This document shows positions 26,820 through 35,523 of a stretch of DNA of 50,165 bases, piece after piece (positions within the stretch are counted from its first letter, which is position 1; the number at the start of each line of letters is the position of its first letter). The stretch is taken from positions 1-50,165 of the forward strand of contig JAWXBK010000055.1 of NCBI GenBank assembly GCA_034439975.1. Reading direction: 5' to 3'. Below the pieces are notes generated by a model that saw nothing but the letters and a program-made list of their open reading frames with translations, had not been told where the DNA came from and made no database searches. Made by a program: the position numbers and the translations under genes. This stretch comes from JAWXBK01 sp034439975 (GTDB lineage Bacteria > Pseudomonadota > Alphaproteobacteria > Dongiales > Dongiaceae).

Positions 26820-27947
26820 TTACAGGCCGGCTTTCACCCGCTCGAGTTCCGCATTGATCGTTTCGCGCATTTCGGTCGGCATTTCATCGAAGAAGACCGT
26901 GCTTTCGATCATCGCAAGAGGATCGACGAGACCCATGCTGGCCAGGATCTCCGGATCGGCGAGCTCGTACGACTTCGCGTTGGAGTGGCCGTAGTTGTAG
27001 AACTCGATCAGCCACTTTCCGACTTCGGGATCGAGCATGGCATTCATCATGTCGTACACTTCCTGGTCGTCGCCGTCGGCGTTGAGGTTCGCCGCAAGCC
27101 CGCAAACCCAGGTGAGGACGCCTTCCTTCGGGTTCATGTAGCGTACGTCGACGCCTTCAGCCTGTAGTTTGCCGACGGATTCGTTCCATGCGGAGGCCAC
27201 GACGATTTCGCCAGTCGCGAGCGCCTGCTCGAACTGTGTCGTATCGGTCCAGTAGAACCGCAGGTTCGCGTGAATCTGTTTCCAGAGATCGAAGGTCGCC
27301 GTGATTTCTTCCGGCGTCTGGTCGAACGGATCCTTGGCGCCGGTCAGCAGGCCGGCGATGGCAGTAACCGTTTCCGCGGAATCGAATACCGACATCTTGC
27401 CGGCATAGCGTTCATCGAGAAGGATCGCATAGGTTTCATCCTCCGGCGTCATGTCGACCAGGTCGGCGCGATAGAGCAGCGACGTGTTGCCCCAGTCCCA
27501 AGGCACGAAGTAATTCTGCCCGTCGATCTCAACGCCCTTCGGCCGCTTGAGCGCGGGCATGATCTCGTCCCAGCGTTCGATCCGCGACACGTCGATCGCT
27601 GTAATCACTTCGGCGTCTCGCCAGCGGCGCACGTTGGACGTGCAAGGATGCGAAACGTCGGCTGTGAAACCGCCACGCATCTTCTGCAGGGCTTCTTCCT
27701 CTTCGCCGAAAATGGCGAAGTTTGGCGGCGTACCGTATTTCGCGATGTACTCGGGGAACATCTCGGGCAGGTCGTAACCCGACCAGGTGAAATAGGTGAC
27801 GGTTGCGTCGGCTTTCACGAATTTCGGGGCGGTCGGAATCAGCACGGTGCTGAGACCCGCCGCGGCCACGCCCTGCATGAACGTCCGCCGATCGAATTTG
27901 TTGCGGCGTATATCCTTGAGCAGGCGATCGGGATTGATCTTGGTCAT
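26820..27947 (-). CDS. Extracellular solute-binding protein, polyamine type (PotD/PotF-like)
   Basis: 375 residues; AAGGAGA lies 8 bases before the ATG. A Tat-type signal, DRRTFMQGVAAAGLSTVL, precedes the mature part, so it is periplasmic. The body is a family-1 type II binding protein of the spermidine/putrescine group, with FTWSGYDLPEMF early and the conserved VPWDWGNTSLLYR. No permease or ATPase is next to it, so it must share a transporter encoded elsewhere. Ligands of the group include polyamines, amino-acid derivatives and opine-like compounds. It has its own promoter region and terminator. Confidence 0.9.
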   Translation of the reverse strand: MTKINPDRLLKDIRRNKFDRRTFMQGVAAAGLSTVLIPTAPKFVKADATVTYFTWSGYDLPEMFPEYIAKYGTPPNFAIFGEEEEALQKMRGGFTADVSHPCTSNVRRWRDAEVITAIDVSRIERWDEIMPALKRPKGVEIDGQNYFVPWDWGNTSLLYRADLVDMTPEDETYAILLDERYAGKMSVFDSAETVTAIAGLLTGAKDPFDQTPEEITATFDLWKQIHANLRFYWTDTTQFEQALATGEIVVASAWNESVGKLQAEGVDVRYMNPKEGVLTWVCGLAANLNADGDDQEVYDMMNAMLDPEVGKWLIEFYNYGHSNAKSYELADPEILASMGLVDPLAMIESTVFFDEMPTEMRETINAELERVKAGL

Positions 27948-28400
27948 ACGATACGTCTCCTTGATGCCTCAATTTTTTTGCTGATGCATCGCATTGGCGA
28001 ATGCATGGCCCCGCCTTGCCGGTCCGGCGTCCAGGCCGGGGCCGGACCGGTGCGGGTTTGACGGATGCCAACAGTATAAGGGGGCTGAAATGAGGCGGAC
28101 TACCCCGGAGCCCAGGCACGACGGTTGTGCCCCCGAATTTAACCTAACACCATGATTTGTATTAGAAATCGCCTTCTGGACGCCCTCGGATCGAGGCTGA
28201 ATCGACGAAAAATCTCTATCGAAAAAACGTCGCTGGCAGCCATTTTGACGCGAAGGCGGCGCGTGCGGACGTCTGCAGACTCGCCCGACCGAACAGGTCG
28301 TATCGGATCCGGGTATCCGCTAGGCAGCGACTGTGTTCCGTGGCATCAACGCAAGCGCCCGTCGCCACTGCGGCGGTTGGCAACACGGCAGGAGATTGCC
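27948..28400. promoter_or_regulatory. Divergent intergenic region with a strong inverted repeat
   Basis: About 450 bases separate the binding-protein gene (minus) from the enoyl-CoA isomerase gene (plus). CCGGTCCGGC (28019-28028) pairs perfectly with GCCGGACCGG (28041-28050). A smaller GCATT/AATGC repeat sits near 27990-28005. Either could be an operator or a leader hairpin of the binding-protein mRNA. I see no gene, riboswitch or clear promoter consensus in the rest. Confidence 0.4.
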
Positions 28401-29192
28401 ATGGGCAATGCAGCCGATATTCTTCAGATCGAAAATCATGGCGCGGTTCGCGTGCTCACGTTGCACCGGCCCGACGTGCGCAATGCACTCAACACGCCGT
28501 TGTTGCGCGCTCTGCGTGCTGCCATCGCGGATGCCGGTGCTGCATCGGTTCGCTGTCTCGTCCTGACCGGCGCCGGCAAGGGTTTCTGTGCTGGCGCCGA
28601 TGTCGCGGAATGGGCCGAGGCAGAAGCCTCGGGCAAGGCCGAAGAGTCGCCCTGGATGGACGAGATGCACGGGTTGATCCGCGATGTCGCCGCTTATCCC
28701 AAACCGTCGATTGCCGTCCTGAACGGGGCCGCCGTGGGCGCCGGGCTCGATCTGGCCCTGGCCTGCGATTTTCGCTTTACGGTCGACAGTGCGAAATTCA
28801 TCTGCGCGTATACGAAAATGGCCTATCCGCCCGATGCCGGCGGTAGCTGGTTTTTGCCGCGCATCGTCGGCGTCGAGGCGGCAAAGCGCTTCGTCTTCAC
28901 GGGCGAGACCTGGCTGGCGTCTGAGGCGAAGGCGCGGGGTCTCGTGTCGGAAATTCATCCAACGGACGATCTGCTGCCCAAAGCGCTCGCCTTTGCCGGG
29001 ACGCTCGCCCAGGGCCCGACCCTAGCGCAGATCGAGGCAAAGCGGCTGATCGACAGCGGGCAATCGCGCTCGCTCGACGCGCAGCTTTACCTTGAGCGCG
29101 CGGCAGGTCAGCACTGCGCCGAAAGCAAAGACTTCCAAGAAGCGATGGCCGCATCGATCGAGCGTCGCACACCGGCATTTCGCGGCGAATGA
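28401..29192 (+). CDS. Enoyl-CoA hydratase/isomerase family protein (PaaG-like)
   Basis: 263 residues. The ATG at 28401 follows AGGAG; the long frame upstream is not conserved. This is a crotonase fold with oxyanion-hole segments GKGFCAGADVAEW and NGAAVGAGLDLALACDF. Of the two hydratase glutamates, the first is Asp (in GLDLA) and the second is replaced in the FICAYTKMAYPPDAGG stretch. The latter instead has the PDAGGSWFLPRIVG form seen in PaaG-type isomerases, where that Asp is catalytic. A 2,3/3,4-double-bond isomerase acting on acyl-CoA is more likely than a plain hydratase. It lies 43 bases upstream of the dienoyl-CoA reductase gene, forming a pair for unsaturated acyl chains. Confidence 0.9.
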   Translation: MGNAADILQIENHGAVRVLTLHRPDVRNALNTPLLRALRAAIADAGAASVRCLVLTGAGKGFCAGADVAEWAEAEASGKAEESPWMDEMHGLIRDVAAYPKPSIAVLNGAAVGAGLDLALACDFRFTVDSAKFICAYTKMAYPPDAGGSWFLPRIVGVEAAKRFVFTGETWLASEAKARGLVSEIHPTDDLLPKALAFAGTLAQGPTLAQIEAKRLIDSGQSRSLDAQLYLERAAGQHCAESKDFQEAMAASIERRTPAFRGE

Positions 29193-29235
29193 TCCGACGG
29201 AGCCGATACGAAATCACCAACTGAAAGCAGCAACC

Positions 29236-30075
29236 ATGTTCGAGAAAACGCTTCTTTCCGGCAAGCGTGTGCTGGTGACCGGCGGCGGCACCGGGCTCGG
29301 CCTTAGTATGGGCCGCCGCTTCCTCGAGCTGGGAGCGTCGCTGGTGATCTGCGGCCGTCGTCAGGAGGTTCTCGACGAAGCGGTCGCATCGCTCTCGAAG
29401 GAAACCGGCGGCAATGTGCGCGGACATCGCTGCGACATTCGCGACGCCGAGGCGGTCGAAGCGATGATGGAGGCGATATGGCAGGAGGGCCCGCTCGATG
29501 GGCTCGTGAACAACGCTGCGGGCAATTTCATCGCGAAGACAGAGACCCTGTCGCCGCGCGCGGTCGATGCCGTTCTGAACATCGTGCTGCACGGCGCCGC
29601 TTATTGCACGATTGCCTGCGGTCGCCGTTGGCTTGCGGCAAATCAACGTGCCTCGATCCTGAATATCGTAACTACCTACGCTTGGACCGGGTCGGCGTAC
29701 GTCGTTCCCTCGGCGATGGCCAAGGGTGGCGTGCTCGCGCTGACCCGAAGCCTGGCGGTGGAGTGGGGCGGCCGCGGCATCAGGACCAACGCGATCGCGC
29801 CCGGACCATTTCCGACGCCGGGCGCCTGGGAGCGGCTTGTGCCGCGCCCCGAACTCGCCCGTGAGTTCGAGACGAGGAATCCGATGGGGCGACCGGGTCG
29901 CCACGAAGAGTTGGCCAATCTGGCCAGCTTTCTCATGTCGGACGGGGCGGGCTTCATCAACGGCGATGTTGTGACGATCGATGGCGGCGAGTGGCTGGAA
30001 GGGGCGGGGCAGTTCAATTTCCTCCGGGCGATGACCGAGGACGACTGGAACGCGCTCCGGCCGAAAAAGAAGTAA
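29236..30075 (+). CDS. 2,4-dienoyl-CoA reductase, SDR type
   Basis: 279 residues from ATG 29236; an in-frame upstream ATG at 29092 would overlap the previous gene by 100 bases. The Rossmann motif is TGGGTGLG (residues 15-22), followed by NNAAGNF. The usual SDR YxxxK is SAMAK here (Ser159, Lys163), and a tyrosine sits earlier at Tyr148. This is the arrangement of eukaryotic-type 2,4-dienoyl-CoA reductase (DECR1: Tyr199, Ser210, Lys214). It uses NADPH to reduce 2,4-dienoyl-CoA to a 3-enoyl-CoA, which the upstream isomerase can then shift. It is therefore likely part of beta-oxidation of polyunsaturated or conjugated acids. Confidence 0.92.
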   Translation: MFEKTLLSGKRVLVTGGGTGLGLSMGRRFLELGASLVICGRRQEVLDEAVASLSKETGGNVRGHRCDIRDAEAVEAMMEAIWQEGPLDGLVNNAAGNFIAKTETLSPRAVDAVLNIVLHGAAYCTIACGRRWLAANQRASILNIVTTYAWTGSAYVVPSAMAKGGVLALTRSLAVEWGGRGIRTNAIAPGPFPTPGAWERLVPRPELAREFETRNPMGRPGRHEELANLASFLMSDGAGFINGDVVTIDGGEWLEGAGQFNFLRAMTEDDWNALRPKKK

Positions 30076-30148
30076 CACCCCGGCGGCTGATTGAGGGTTT
30101 CGGGCCCGGACTGATAGGATCGCCGGGAACTGCGCAGGACAGGGTGGT

Positions 30149-30613
30149 ATGGGCGATTTCCGCTACATCGTTGGGCTGGGTTTGTGTGCGCTTCTGGGGG
30201 CCTGCAGCACCGCGCAACAAGGCGGGTCTGCGGAGCGGGTGCCCCCGGAAACGGTCGCACCGGCCCCCGAACCGGTCGCTGAGCTCGAGCCGCCGGCCGA
30301 CGCGCCCCCGTCTAAACCTGACTCGGTGCCTCAGTCGGTTGCTGCTCTGCCCGATACCAACCCCGAGGACTTGCTGAAGCGCGACACCGCGGAGACCGCG
30401 AGCCTGCTCGGCGCGCCGCATCGCACCGAGGATCAGGCGCCGGCATTGATCTGGGTTTACGAAGTGCCCAATCTTTGTACGCTCCGTCTGTTCTTCTATC
30501 CTGAACTCGATGGAACGCGCTTCCTGGCGCTGACCTATGCGATCGAACCGGGAACCAATAGCGCCGGCGAACATGCCTGCGTCACCGCATTGAGACGTGC
30601 CCATGTCAGCTGA
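30149..30613 (+). CDS. Small proline-rich lipoprotein
   Basis: 154 residues with a lipoprotein signal ending LLGAC (Cys19), so it is anchored in a membrane. Residues 25-70 are a Pro/Ala/Glu linker. The C-terminal domain (LLKRDTAETASLLGAPHRTE..., two cysteines Cys111 and Cys146 by count) resembles small SmpA/BamE-like or DUF lipoproteins. I cannot assign a function. It overlaps the response-regulator gene by 11 bases, which ties it to the envelope-sensing operon. Confidence 0.85.
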   Translation: MGDFRYIVGLGLCALLGACSTAQQGGSAERVPPETVAPAPEPVAELEPPADAPPSKPDSVPQSVAALPDTNPEDLLKRDTAETASLLGAPHRTEDQAPALIWVYEVPNLCTLRLFFYPELDGTRFLALTYAIEPGTNSAGEHACVTALRRAHVS

Positions 30614-31355
30614 AAATGCTCCCTGTATCGCCATCGTCGACGACGACGATATGTTTCGTGAATCGATCTCGCTCAATCTTGAAGATAGCGGCTTCCGCAT
30701 CGTCGAGTTCAGCGACGGTCCAAGTTTTCTGAAGTACCTTCTCAAAGAGGCGGGCACGGCCGATGCCATCCTGCTCGATTGGCGAATGCCGCGAATGGAC
30801 GGGCTGGCAGTATTGAAGGCACTGCGCGAAGCGGGCGTCAGGACGCCGGTGCTCTTCCTTACGTCCTTGTCCGACGAGATCTATGAAGAGGCAGGCCTGC
30901 GCTACGGCGCGGTCGACTTCATCGAGAAGTCACGCAGTTTTTCGATCATCATGCAGCGACTTCGGCTTCGGCTCGAGATGCTGGCTGAAGAGCGACGGGC
31001 CGGACCTGCAAGCGGCGGCCCTGGGCAACCGGATCAGGTTCGTCGCGGCGATCTCGAACTGCTGACCGATACCAGCCGGGCGACATGGAAGGGCAAGCTT
31101 GTCGATCTGACCCTGACCGAATTCAACATCGTGTCGGCACTCGCGGCCGTGACCGATCGCGACGTGACCTATCGGCAGATCTACGATCTCGCGCGCGGGA
31201 CCGATTTCGTCGCCGGTTATGGCGACGAAGGCTACAAGGTCAACGTGCGATCGTTCATCAAGCGAATTCGGCAGAAATTCAGGGCCGTCGACCCCGAGTT
31301 CGATTCGATCGTCAATTACCCGGGCTACGGCTATCGCTGGAAGGACAGCGCCTAG
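30603..31355 (+). CDS. Response regulator, OmpR/PhoB family (ChvI-like)
   Basis: 250 residues from ATG 30603; a GTG six bases earlier is also in frame. The receiver domain has the acidic pocket VDDDD, phospho-acceptor Asp59 (LLDWRMPRMDG), Thr/Ser in FLTSLS and Lys109. The C-terminal winged helix (GDLELLTDTSRATW... to PGYGYRWKD) binds DNA. It most resembles ChvI-type regulators that respond to envelope or acid stress. It is coupled to the lytic transglycosylase by a one-base TAGTG overlap and to the kinase downstream. Confidence 0.94.
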   Translation: MSAENAPCIAIVDDDDMFRESISLNLEDSGFRIVEFSDGPSFLKYLLKEAGTADAILLDWRMPRMDGLAVLKALREAGVRTPVLFLTSLSDEIYEEAGLRYGAVDFIEKSRSFSIIMQRLRLRLEMLAEERRAGPASGGPGQPDQVRRGDLELLTDTSRATWKGKLVDLTLTEFNIVSALAAVTDRDVTYRQIYDLARGTDFVAGYGDEGYKVNVRSFIKRIRQKFRAVDPEFDSIVNYPGYGYRWKDSA

Positions 31356-31951
31356 TGAGGCGGCTACTGGTGGCTGTGGCGATGTTGCTCGTCGCCGCTG
31401 GTCCGGCGTTTGCCGACAACGCGCGCGACCCGCTTGCGCCAGGAGCCCAGGCCCGTCTCGAAACATTGCGCGATATCATGGAGCGATATGCCGCGCTCTA
31501 CGATCTCGACTGGACCTGGATCGCCGGCATCGCATTTCAGGAATCCGGTTTCGATCAGGACGCGCGCGGACCGGGTGGCCATATCGGGATCATGCAGATC
31601 GCACCGGCGACGGCCGCCAGCGCCGTTGTATCGCTCCCGGCGATCTACGACGCCGATGGCAACATCCATGCTGGCGTGCGCTACCTGCGGGCCATGATCG
31701 ATATCAGCTTCAACGATCCGGCGATCGATCCGGCCGAGCGCGTGCTGTTCGCCGTCGCTGCCTATCAGGCCGGTCCGATGAATATCGAGCAGGCGAGGGA
31801 ATGGGCGGCGGCGAACGGCCTCGATGCAAATCGCTGGCGCGGCGGCGTGGAGGAGGCGATGCGCCTCATGCATGGCATGCACACCGTGTCATATGTCCGC
31901 GATGTCACGGGCTACCGCGACACACTGCGCAACGCATTTTTCGAGAACTGA
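31355..31951 (+). CDS. Lytic transglycosylase (SLT domain), periplasmic
   Basis: 198 residues from GTG 31355, which shares a base with the response-regulator stop. A signal peptide (MRRLLVAVAMLLVAAGPAFA|DNAR) sends it to the periplasm. The SLT/lysozyme-like domain has catalytic Glu63 in AFQESGFDQDARG, then GHIGIMQIAPATA and AAYQAGP. It cleaves the glycan strands of peptidoglycan, forming 1,6-anhydro ends. Its position between a response regulator and its kinase is unusual and suggests a link between wall turnover and signalling. Confidence 0.93.
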   Translation: MRRLLVAVAMLLVAAGPAFADNARDPLAPGAQARLETLRDIMERYAALYDLDWTWIAGIAFQESGFDQDARGPGGHIGIMQIAPATAASAVVSLPAIYDADGNIHAGVRYLRAMIDISFNDPAIDPAERVLFAVAAYQAGPMNIEQAREWAAANGLDANRWRGGVEEAMRLMHGMHTVSYVRDVTGYRDTLRNAFFEN

Positions 31952-31966
31952 TCGGCGCCGGCGACC

Positions 31967-33478
31967 ATGGCGAACGAAGAACGCAAGCGATCACTGACTG
32001 CCTGGCTCTTCCTGCTGGCGGTCTGGTTCATTGCCGTGCCGGTTGCGATCTATTTGACGCTCGCGCAGGCCGATAGCGAGCGGCAGACCCTTCTGCTGGA
32101 GAGCGTGCGCGACCAGGGGCATCTGGCGGCGGTCGCGTTGTCGCCGTTACTCAGTCGCGAGGATGTATCGCCGCTGACGGATATCCAGGCCGCACTCGGG
32201 CCCTTCGCCACCCGCGAGGCCAAATTGAAAATGCTGTTTCGCCCTGCCGATGCAGCCGGCGAACAGGATTTCTACTTTGTCGCCGCGGCACCGCCCGCCA
32301 CCGACGAGACCTTGTCCGACGAACGCGAGGCGCTGCGGAAACTCGGTGTGCTCGACCAGCTCGCCACAAGTTGCAGCGGCGATCTGCCGCTGGCCGAGCG
32401 CTACAGCGATCCCGAGGGCAAGGAAGAGATCTGGACCTCGATCACGCCAGTGCAATCGCCCTGGGGTTGCTGGGCGCTGGTCGTTTCTCATCCGCTCGCC
32501 GGCGAGATCGGCGCGACTCTCGGGAAGCCGTACTGGGCGCGGCCGGAGATGCAGGTGGCGGCAGCGATCTATCTGGCGCTGGCGGGGCTGGTCTTCGTGG
32601 TGTTCGGCACCGTGCGCTCCGCGCTGCTGCGCGTCCATCGCCTCGCGCAGGCAAAGAATCGCGGCGAGGCGGCGACCGCCAGCTTCACCGAAACAAACCG
32701 GTTGTCGGAGCTCTCGGGCGTCGCGGGCGAGCTCGACCGCCTGGTTGGTTCGCTGCAGCGCGCGTCAGACAGCATCCGGGCGGCAGCGCAGGACAATGCA
32801 CATGCGTTCAAGACGCCGCTTGCCATCATCCGGCAGTCGCTGGAACCGCTGCGTCGCATCCTCTCCGAAGGCGAGCCGCGCGGGCAGCGCGCCTTGTCGG
32901 TGATGGAAGGTGCGGTCGAACGGCTCGACCATCTGGTCGCAACCGCGCGGCGGGTCGACGAAACGACGGCCGAACTGCTCGATCCGCCACGGCGGCGCAT
33001 CGATCTGTCGGCTTTGGTCGAGCGCACGCTCGAGGGCTACAGCCCGCTATTGGAGCGGCAGAATCTCGAGCTCGAGGCTTTCGTGGCACCGGGAATCCAG
33101 ATTCGTGGCGGCGAAGATCTGGTCGAGAATGTGCTCGAGAACATCGTCGACAATGCGATCAGCGTGTCGCCGCGCGGGGGACGTATTACCGTCGTCCTGA
33201 CCAAACCCGCCGACGATACAGTCGAGTTCCTGCTGTCCGACGAAGGGCCGGGCGTTCCGCCGGAGCTTCTTGACCGAATCTTCGACCGCAACTTTTCGAC
33301 GCGGATTCAGCGCACGCCGCCGGACGGTTCAACACTCGATAGCGGCACGAGCTGGCATGCCGGCATCGGGCTCTGGGTCGTGCGCCGGAATATCTCGGCG
33401 ATGGGTGGTTGGGTCTATGCCGACAACAACAGCGATCGCGGACTGACCGTCCGTTTCACGTTGCCGTCGGCCGGCTGA
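31967..33478 (+). CDS. Sensor histidine kinase
   Basis: 503 residues. Membrane segments at about 11-33 and 196-214 frame a periplasmic sensor of about 160 residues. After a linker helix comes the H box with His279 (DNAHAFKTPLAII), the N box ENIVDNAISVSP, and the G boxes SDEGPGVPP and AGIGLWVVRR. An insertion before the last G box is plausible. It autophosphorylates and should pass phosphate to the ChvI-like regulator in the same operon. The periplasmic ligand is unknown. Confidence 0.94.
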   Translation: MANEERKRSLTAWLFLLAVWFIAVPVAIYLTLAQADSERQTLLLESVRDQGHLAAVALSPLLSREDVSPLTDIQAALGPFATREAKLKMLFRPADAAGEQDFYFVAAAPPATDETLSDEREALRKLGVLDQLATSCSGDLPLAERYSDPEGKEEIWTSITPVQSPWGCWALVVSHPLAGEIGATLGKPYWARPEMQVAAAIYLALAGLVFVVFGTVRSALLRVHRLAQAKNRGEAATASFTETNRLSELSGVAGELDRLVGSLQRASDSIRAAAQDNAHAFKTPLAIIRQSLEPLRRILSEGEPRGQRALSVMEGAVERLDHLVATARRVDETTAELLDPPRRRIDLSALVERTLEGYSPLLERQNLELEAFVAPGIQIRGGEDLVENVLENIVDNAISVSPRGGRITVVLTKPADDTVEFLLSDEGPGVPPELLDRIFDRNFSTRIQRTPPDGSTLDSGTSWHAGIGLWVVRRNISAMGGWVYADNNSDRGLTVRFTLPSAG

Positions 33479-33484
33479 GCAGCG

Positions 33485-34267
33485 CTAGTTGCGGTAGCCT
33501 GGATCGATCCGGTCGATCATCCGGATCAGCGCGTCCCACGGCTGATTGGCCCATTCCGATCCTTCGTTCATGCCGTACTGCGCCTGCGTGTGCGCGCAAA
33601 CGTCGGGCGAGGGAAGAATCAGCTCGGCGCCAGTCATTTGCGCCGAAATCTGAATCTCGCAGGATTTTTCAAGATAGTACATCAGCATGAATGCTTCGGG
33701 CACGGTGCGACCGACAGTCAGCAATCCGTGATTGCGCAGGATCATCGTCGGCTTGTTGCCGAGGTCGGCGACCAGGCGCGGGCATTCGTCATGGTCGAGG
33801 GCGATGCCCTCATAATCGTGATAAGCGACTTTCCCATAGAACTGCAGAGAGATCTGGTTGAGCGGCAGCAGCCCGCCCTTCTGGCAGGATACGGCGAAGC
33901 CCGCCTTGGTATGTGTATGCAGTGCGCAGACGACATCCGGTCGGCCGCCGAGTATCGCGGAATGGATCGTGTAGCCCGCGGCGTTGATACCCCATTCGCT
34001 CGGTTCGACGAGATTGCCGTCGAGATCGAGCTTGATCAGGTTCGACGCGGTGATCTCGTCGTACATGAGTCCGTACGGGTTCAGCAGATAATGATTCTCC
34101 GGCCCCGGCAGCCGCGCGGAGATATGGGTATAGATCAGGTCGGTCATCCGGAAATGGGCGATCAGCCGATAGCAGGCAGCCAGCTCCTCGCGCAGCCGGC
34201 GCTCATCGGCCTCGCTGTAGCTGTAACCGGACTTGACGATTCGTGGGGAAAAGCCGGATTGCGCCAT
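33485..34267 (-). CDS. Class II aldolase/adducin family protein
   Basis: 260 residues from ATG 34267, an ordinary length for the family. Zinc-binding histidines are visible in ALHTHTKAGFAVS and a later one in LRNHGLLTVG. Members include fuculose-1-phosphate aldolase, ribulose-5-phosphate epimerase and decarboxylase-like enzymes. The early part with DLIYTHISAR is close to the adducin-like group of unknown substrate. It is convergent with the kinase, 6 bases between stops, and divergent from the glycosyltransferase. Confidence 0.9.
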   Translation of the reverse strand: MAQSGFSPRIVKSGYSYSEADERRLREELAACYRLIAHFRMTDLIYTHISARLPGPENHYLLNPYGLMYDEITASNLIKLDLDGNLVEPSEWGINAAGYTIHSAILGGRPDVVCALHTHTKAGFAVSCQKGGLLPLNQISLQFYGKVAYHDYEGIALDHDECPRLVADLGNKPTMILRNHGLLTVGRTVPEAFMLMYYLEKSCEIQISAQMTGAELILPSPDVCAHTQAQYGMNEGSEWANQPWDALIRMIDRIDPGYRN

Positions 34268-34479
34268 CGGACGGTCTCCTCGGACCGAAGTTATCGGAGG
34301 CCGCATTGTGCCGATTTGACGCCGATTGCGAAAGGGGCCGGGCCGGGCTTATTAGACCGGCCGGAACGGCAGCCGGGTGGGGCCGCACCGGCGTCTTTGC
34401 CGCATGGCGGCCCACGCCGGCTGGTCGAACGGTGGCACCTGCCTGTCCTGGCCGAGCCGGTGCACGATATGGGGACGCG

Positions 34480-35523
34480 ATGAGTAACGACACGCCCTGG
34501 TTCGCCGTCCGGATTCTCAGCCGGGATCCGCTGCTGACGTTCAGCAGCAGCGGCCTTGATGGGGTTCCGCTGCCCCGTCTCGCGGCGGCGTTGCCCAATA
34601 TTTTCGGTCGGCCGCGCGGCCTTCACTTCGTGCATACGACGCACACGATGGAACCTTACTACGATAAGGTCGCCGGCGCCTTTGACGCAGCGGAGCGTGC
34701 GATGCCGGGGCATGTCTTCGTGCCGCTCGCGACCAGCGAAATGGAGATGTATCTGCTTGCCGAGAAGGGCCGCCCCAGCCTGCTCGGTAGCGGGCTGATC
34801 TTTACCGACGAGCGGGTTTGGCGGATTGTCGAAGCGAGCGTCCCCAGAATCGGTCTGTTCGATGCGGTCTACTCCGCGCGGCTTGCGACCAGCAAGCGGC
34901 ACAGTCTTGCTACCGGCGTGCCGCGGCTGATTCTGGTGTATCCTCATACGATCGAGATCGAGAATGACGCCGCCTATCGACGCGCATTATCCGTCCTGCC
35001 GAATGCGTACTATGCCAATCATGCATTCGGTAAAGGTTCCTACAAGCTGCTCGATCCCGTGGATGTCATACGCCTGTTTGCGCATGCCGCGACCGGCCTT
35101 TGTCTGAGCGCTGCCGAAGGTTGCATGCGCGTCTCGATGGAGTATCTCCTTTGCGGATTGCCGGTCGTTTCGACCCGGAGCATCGGCGGGCGCGATCGCT
35201 ATCTGGAGAACGCGTATTGCCGGATTGTTCGCGACGAGCCGGATGCGATTGCAGCCGCCGTAAGCGATCTGGCAGGGCAGCGCATCGATCGTCGCCGCAT
35301 TCGTGGCCATGTCGGAAGCCTGCTGGCTTTTGATCGTCATAATTTTCTGATGAATGCGAGGAAGTTGACGAAACGGGTGCTGGACCGGGACGACCTGCTT
35401 CCTGATTTCGCCCCGTTCCTGGGGTCGATCGCCGAGTTTCTTCCGCTCGATCGTCACATCGCACAGCTCTCCGGCGTATCTGTCGATCGGGGGCAGAAAC
35501 AGGCGGCGGATTCGGCAATATGA
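34480..35523 (+). CDS. Glycosyltransferase-like protein
   Basis: 347 residues from ATG 34480. The C-terminal half has LSAAEGCMRVSMEYLLCGLPVVST, close to the nucleotide-sugar-binding motif (EGx6-8EALxCGxPVV) of GT4-type transferases. The N-terminal half is not one I recognise. The stop overlaps the acyltransferase start as ATGA, so the two products likely act in one pathway, perhaps making an acylated glycoconjugate. Acceptor and sugar are unknown. Confidence 0.7.
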   Translation: MSNDTPWFAVRILSRDPLLTFSSSGLDGVPLPRLAAALPNIFGRPRGLHFVHTTHTMEPYYDKVAGAFDAAERAMPGHVFVPLATSEMEMYLLAEKGRPSLLGSGLIFTDERVWRIVEASVPRIGLFDAVYSARLATSKRHSLATGVPRLILVYPHTIEIENDAAYRRALSVLPNAYYANHAFGKGSYKLLDPVDVIRLFAHAATGLCLSAAEGCMRVSMEYLLCGLPVVSTRSIGGRDRYLENAYCRIVRDEPDAIAAAVSDLAGQRIDRRRIRGHVGSLLAFDRHNFLMNARKLTKRVLDRDDLLPDFAPFLGSIAEFLPLDRHIAQLSGVSVDRGQKQAADSAI

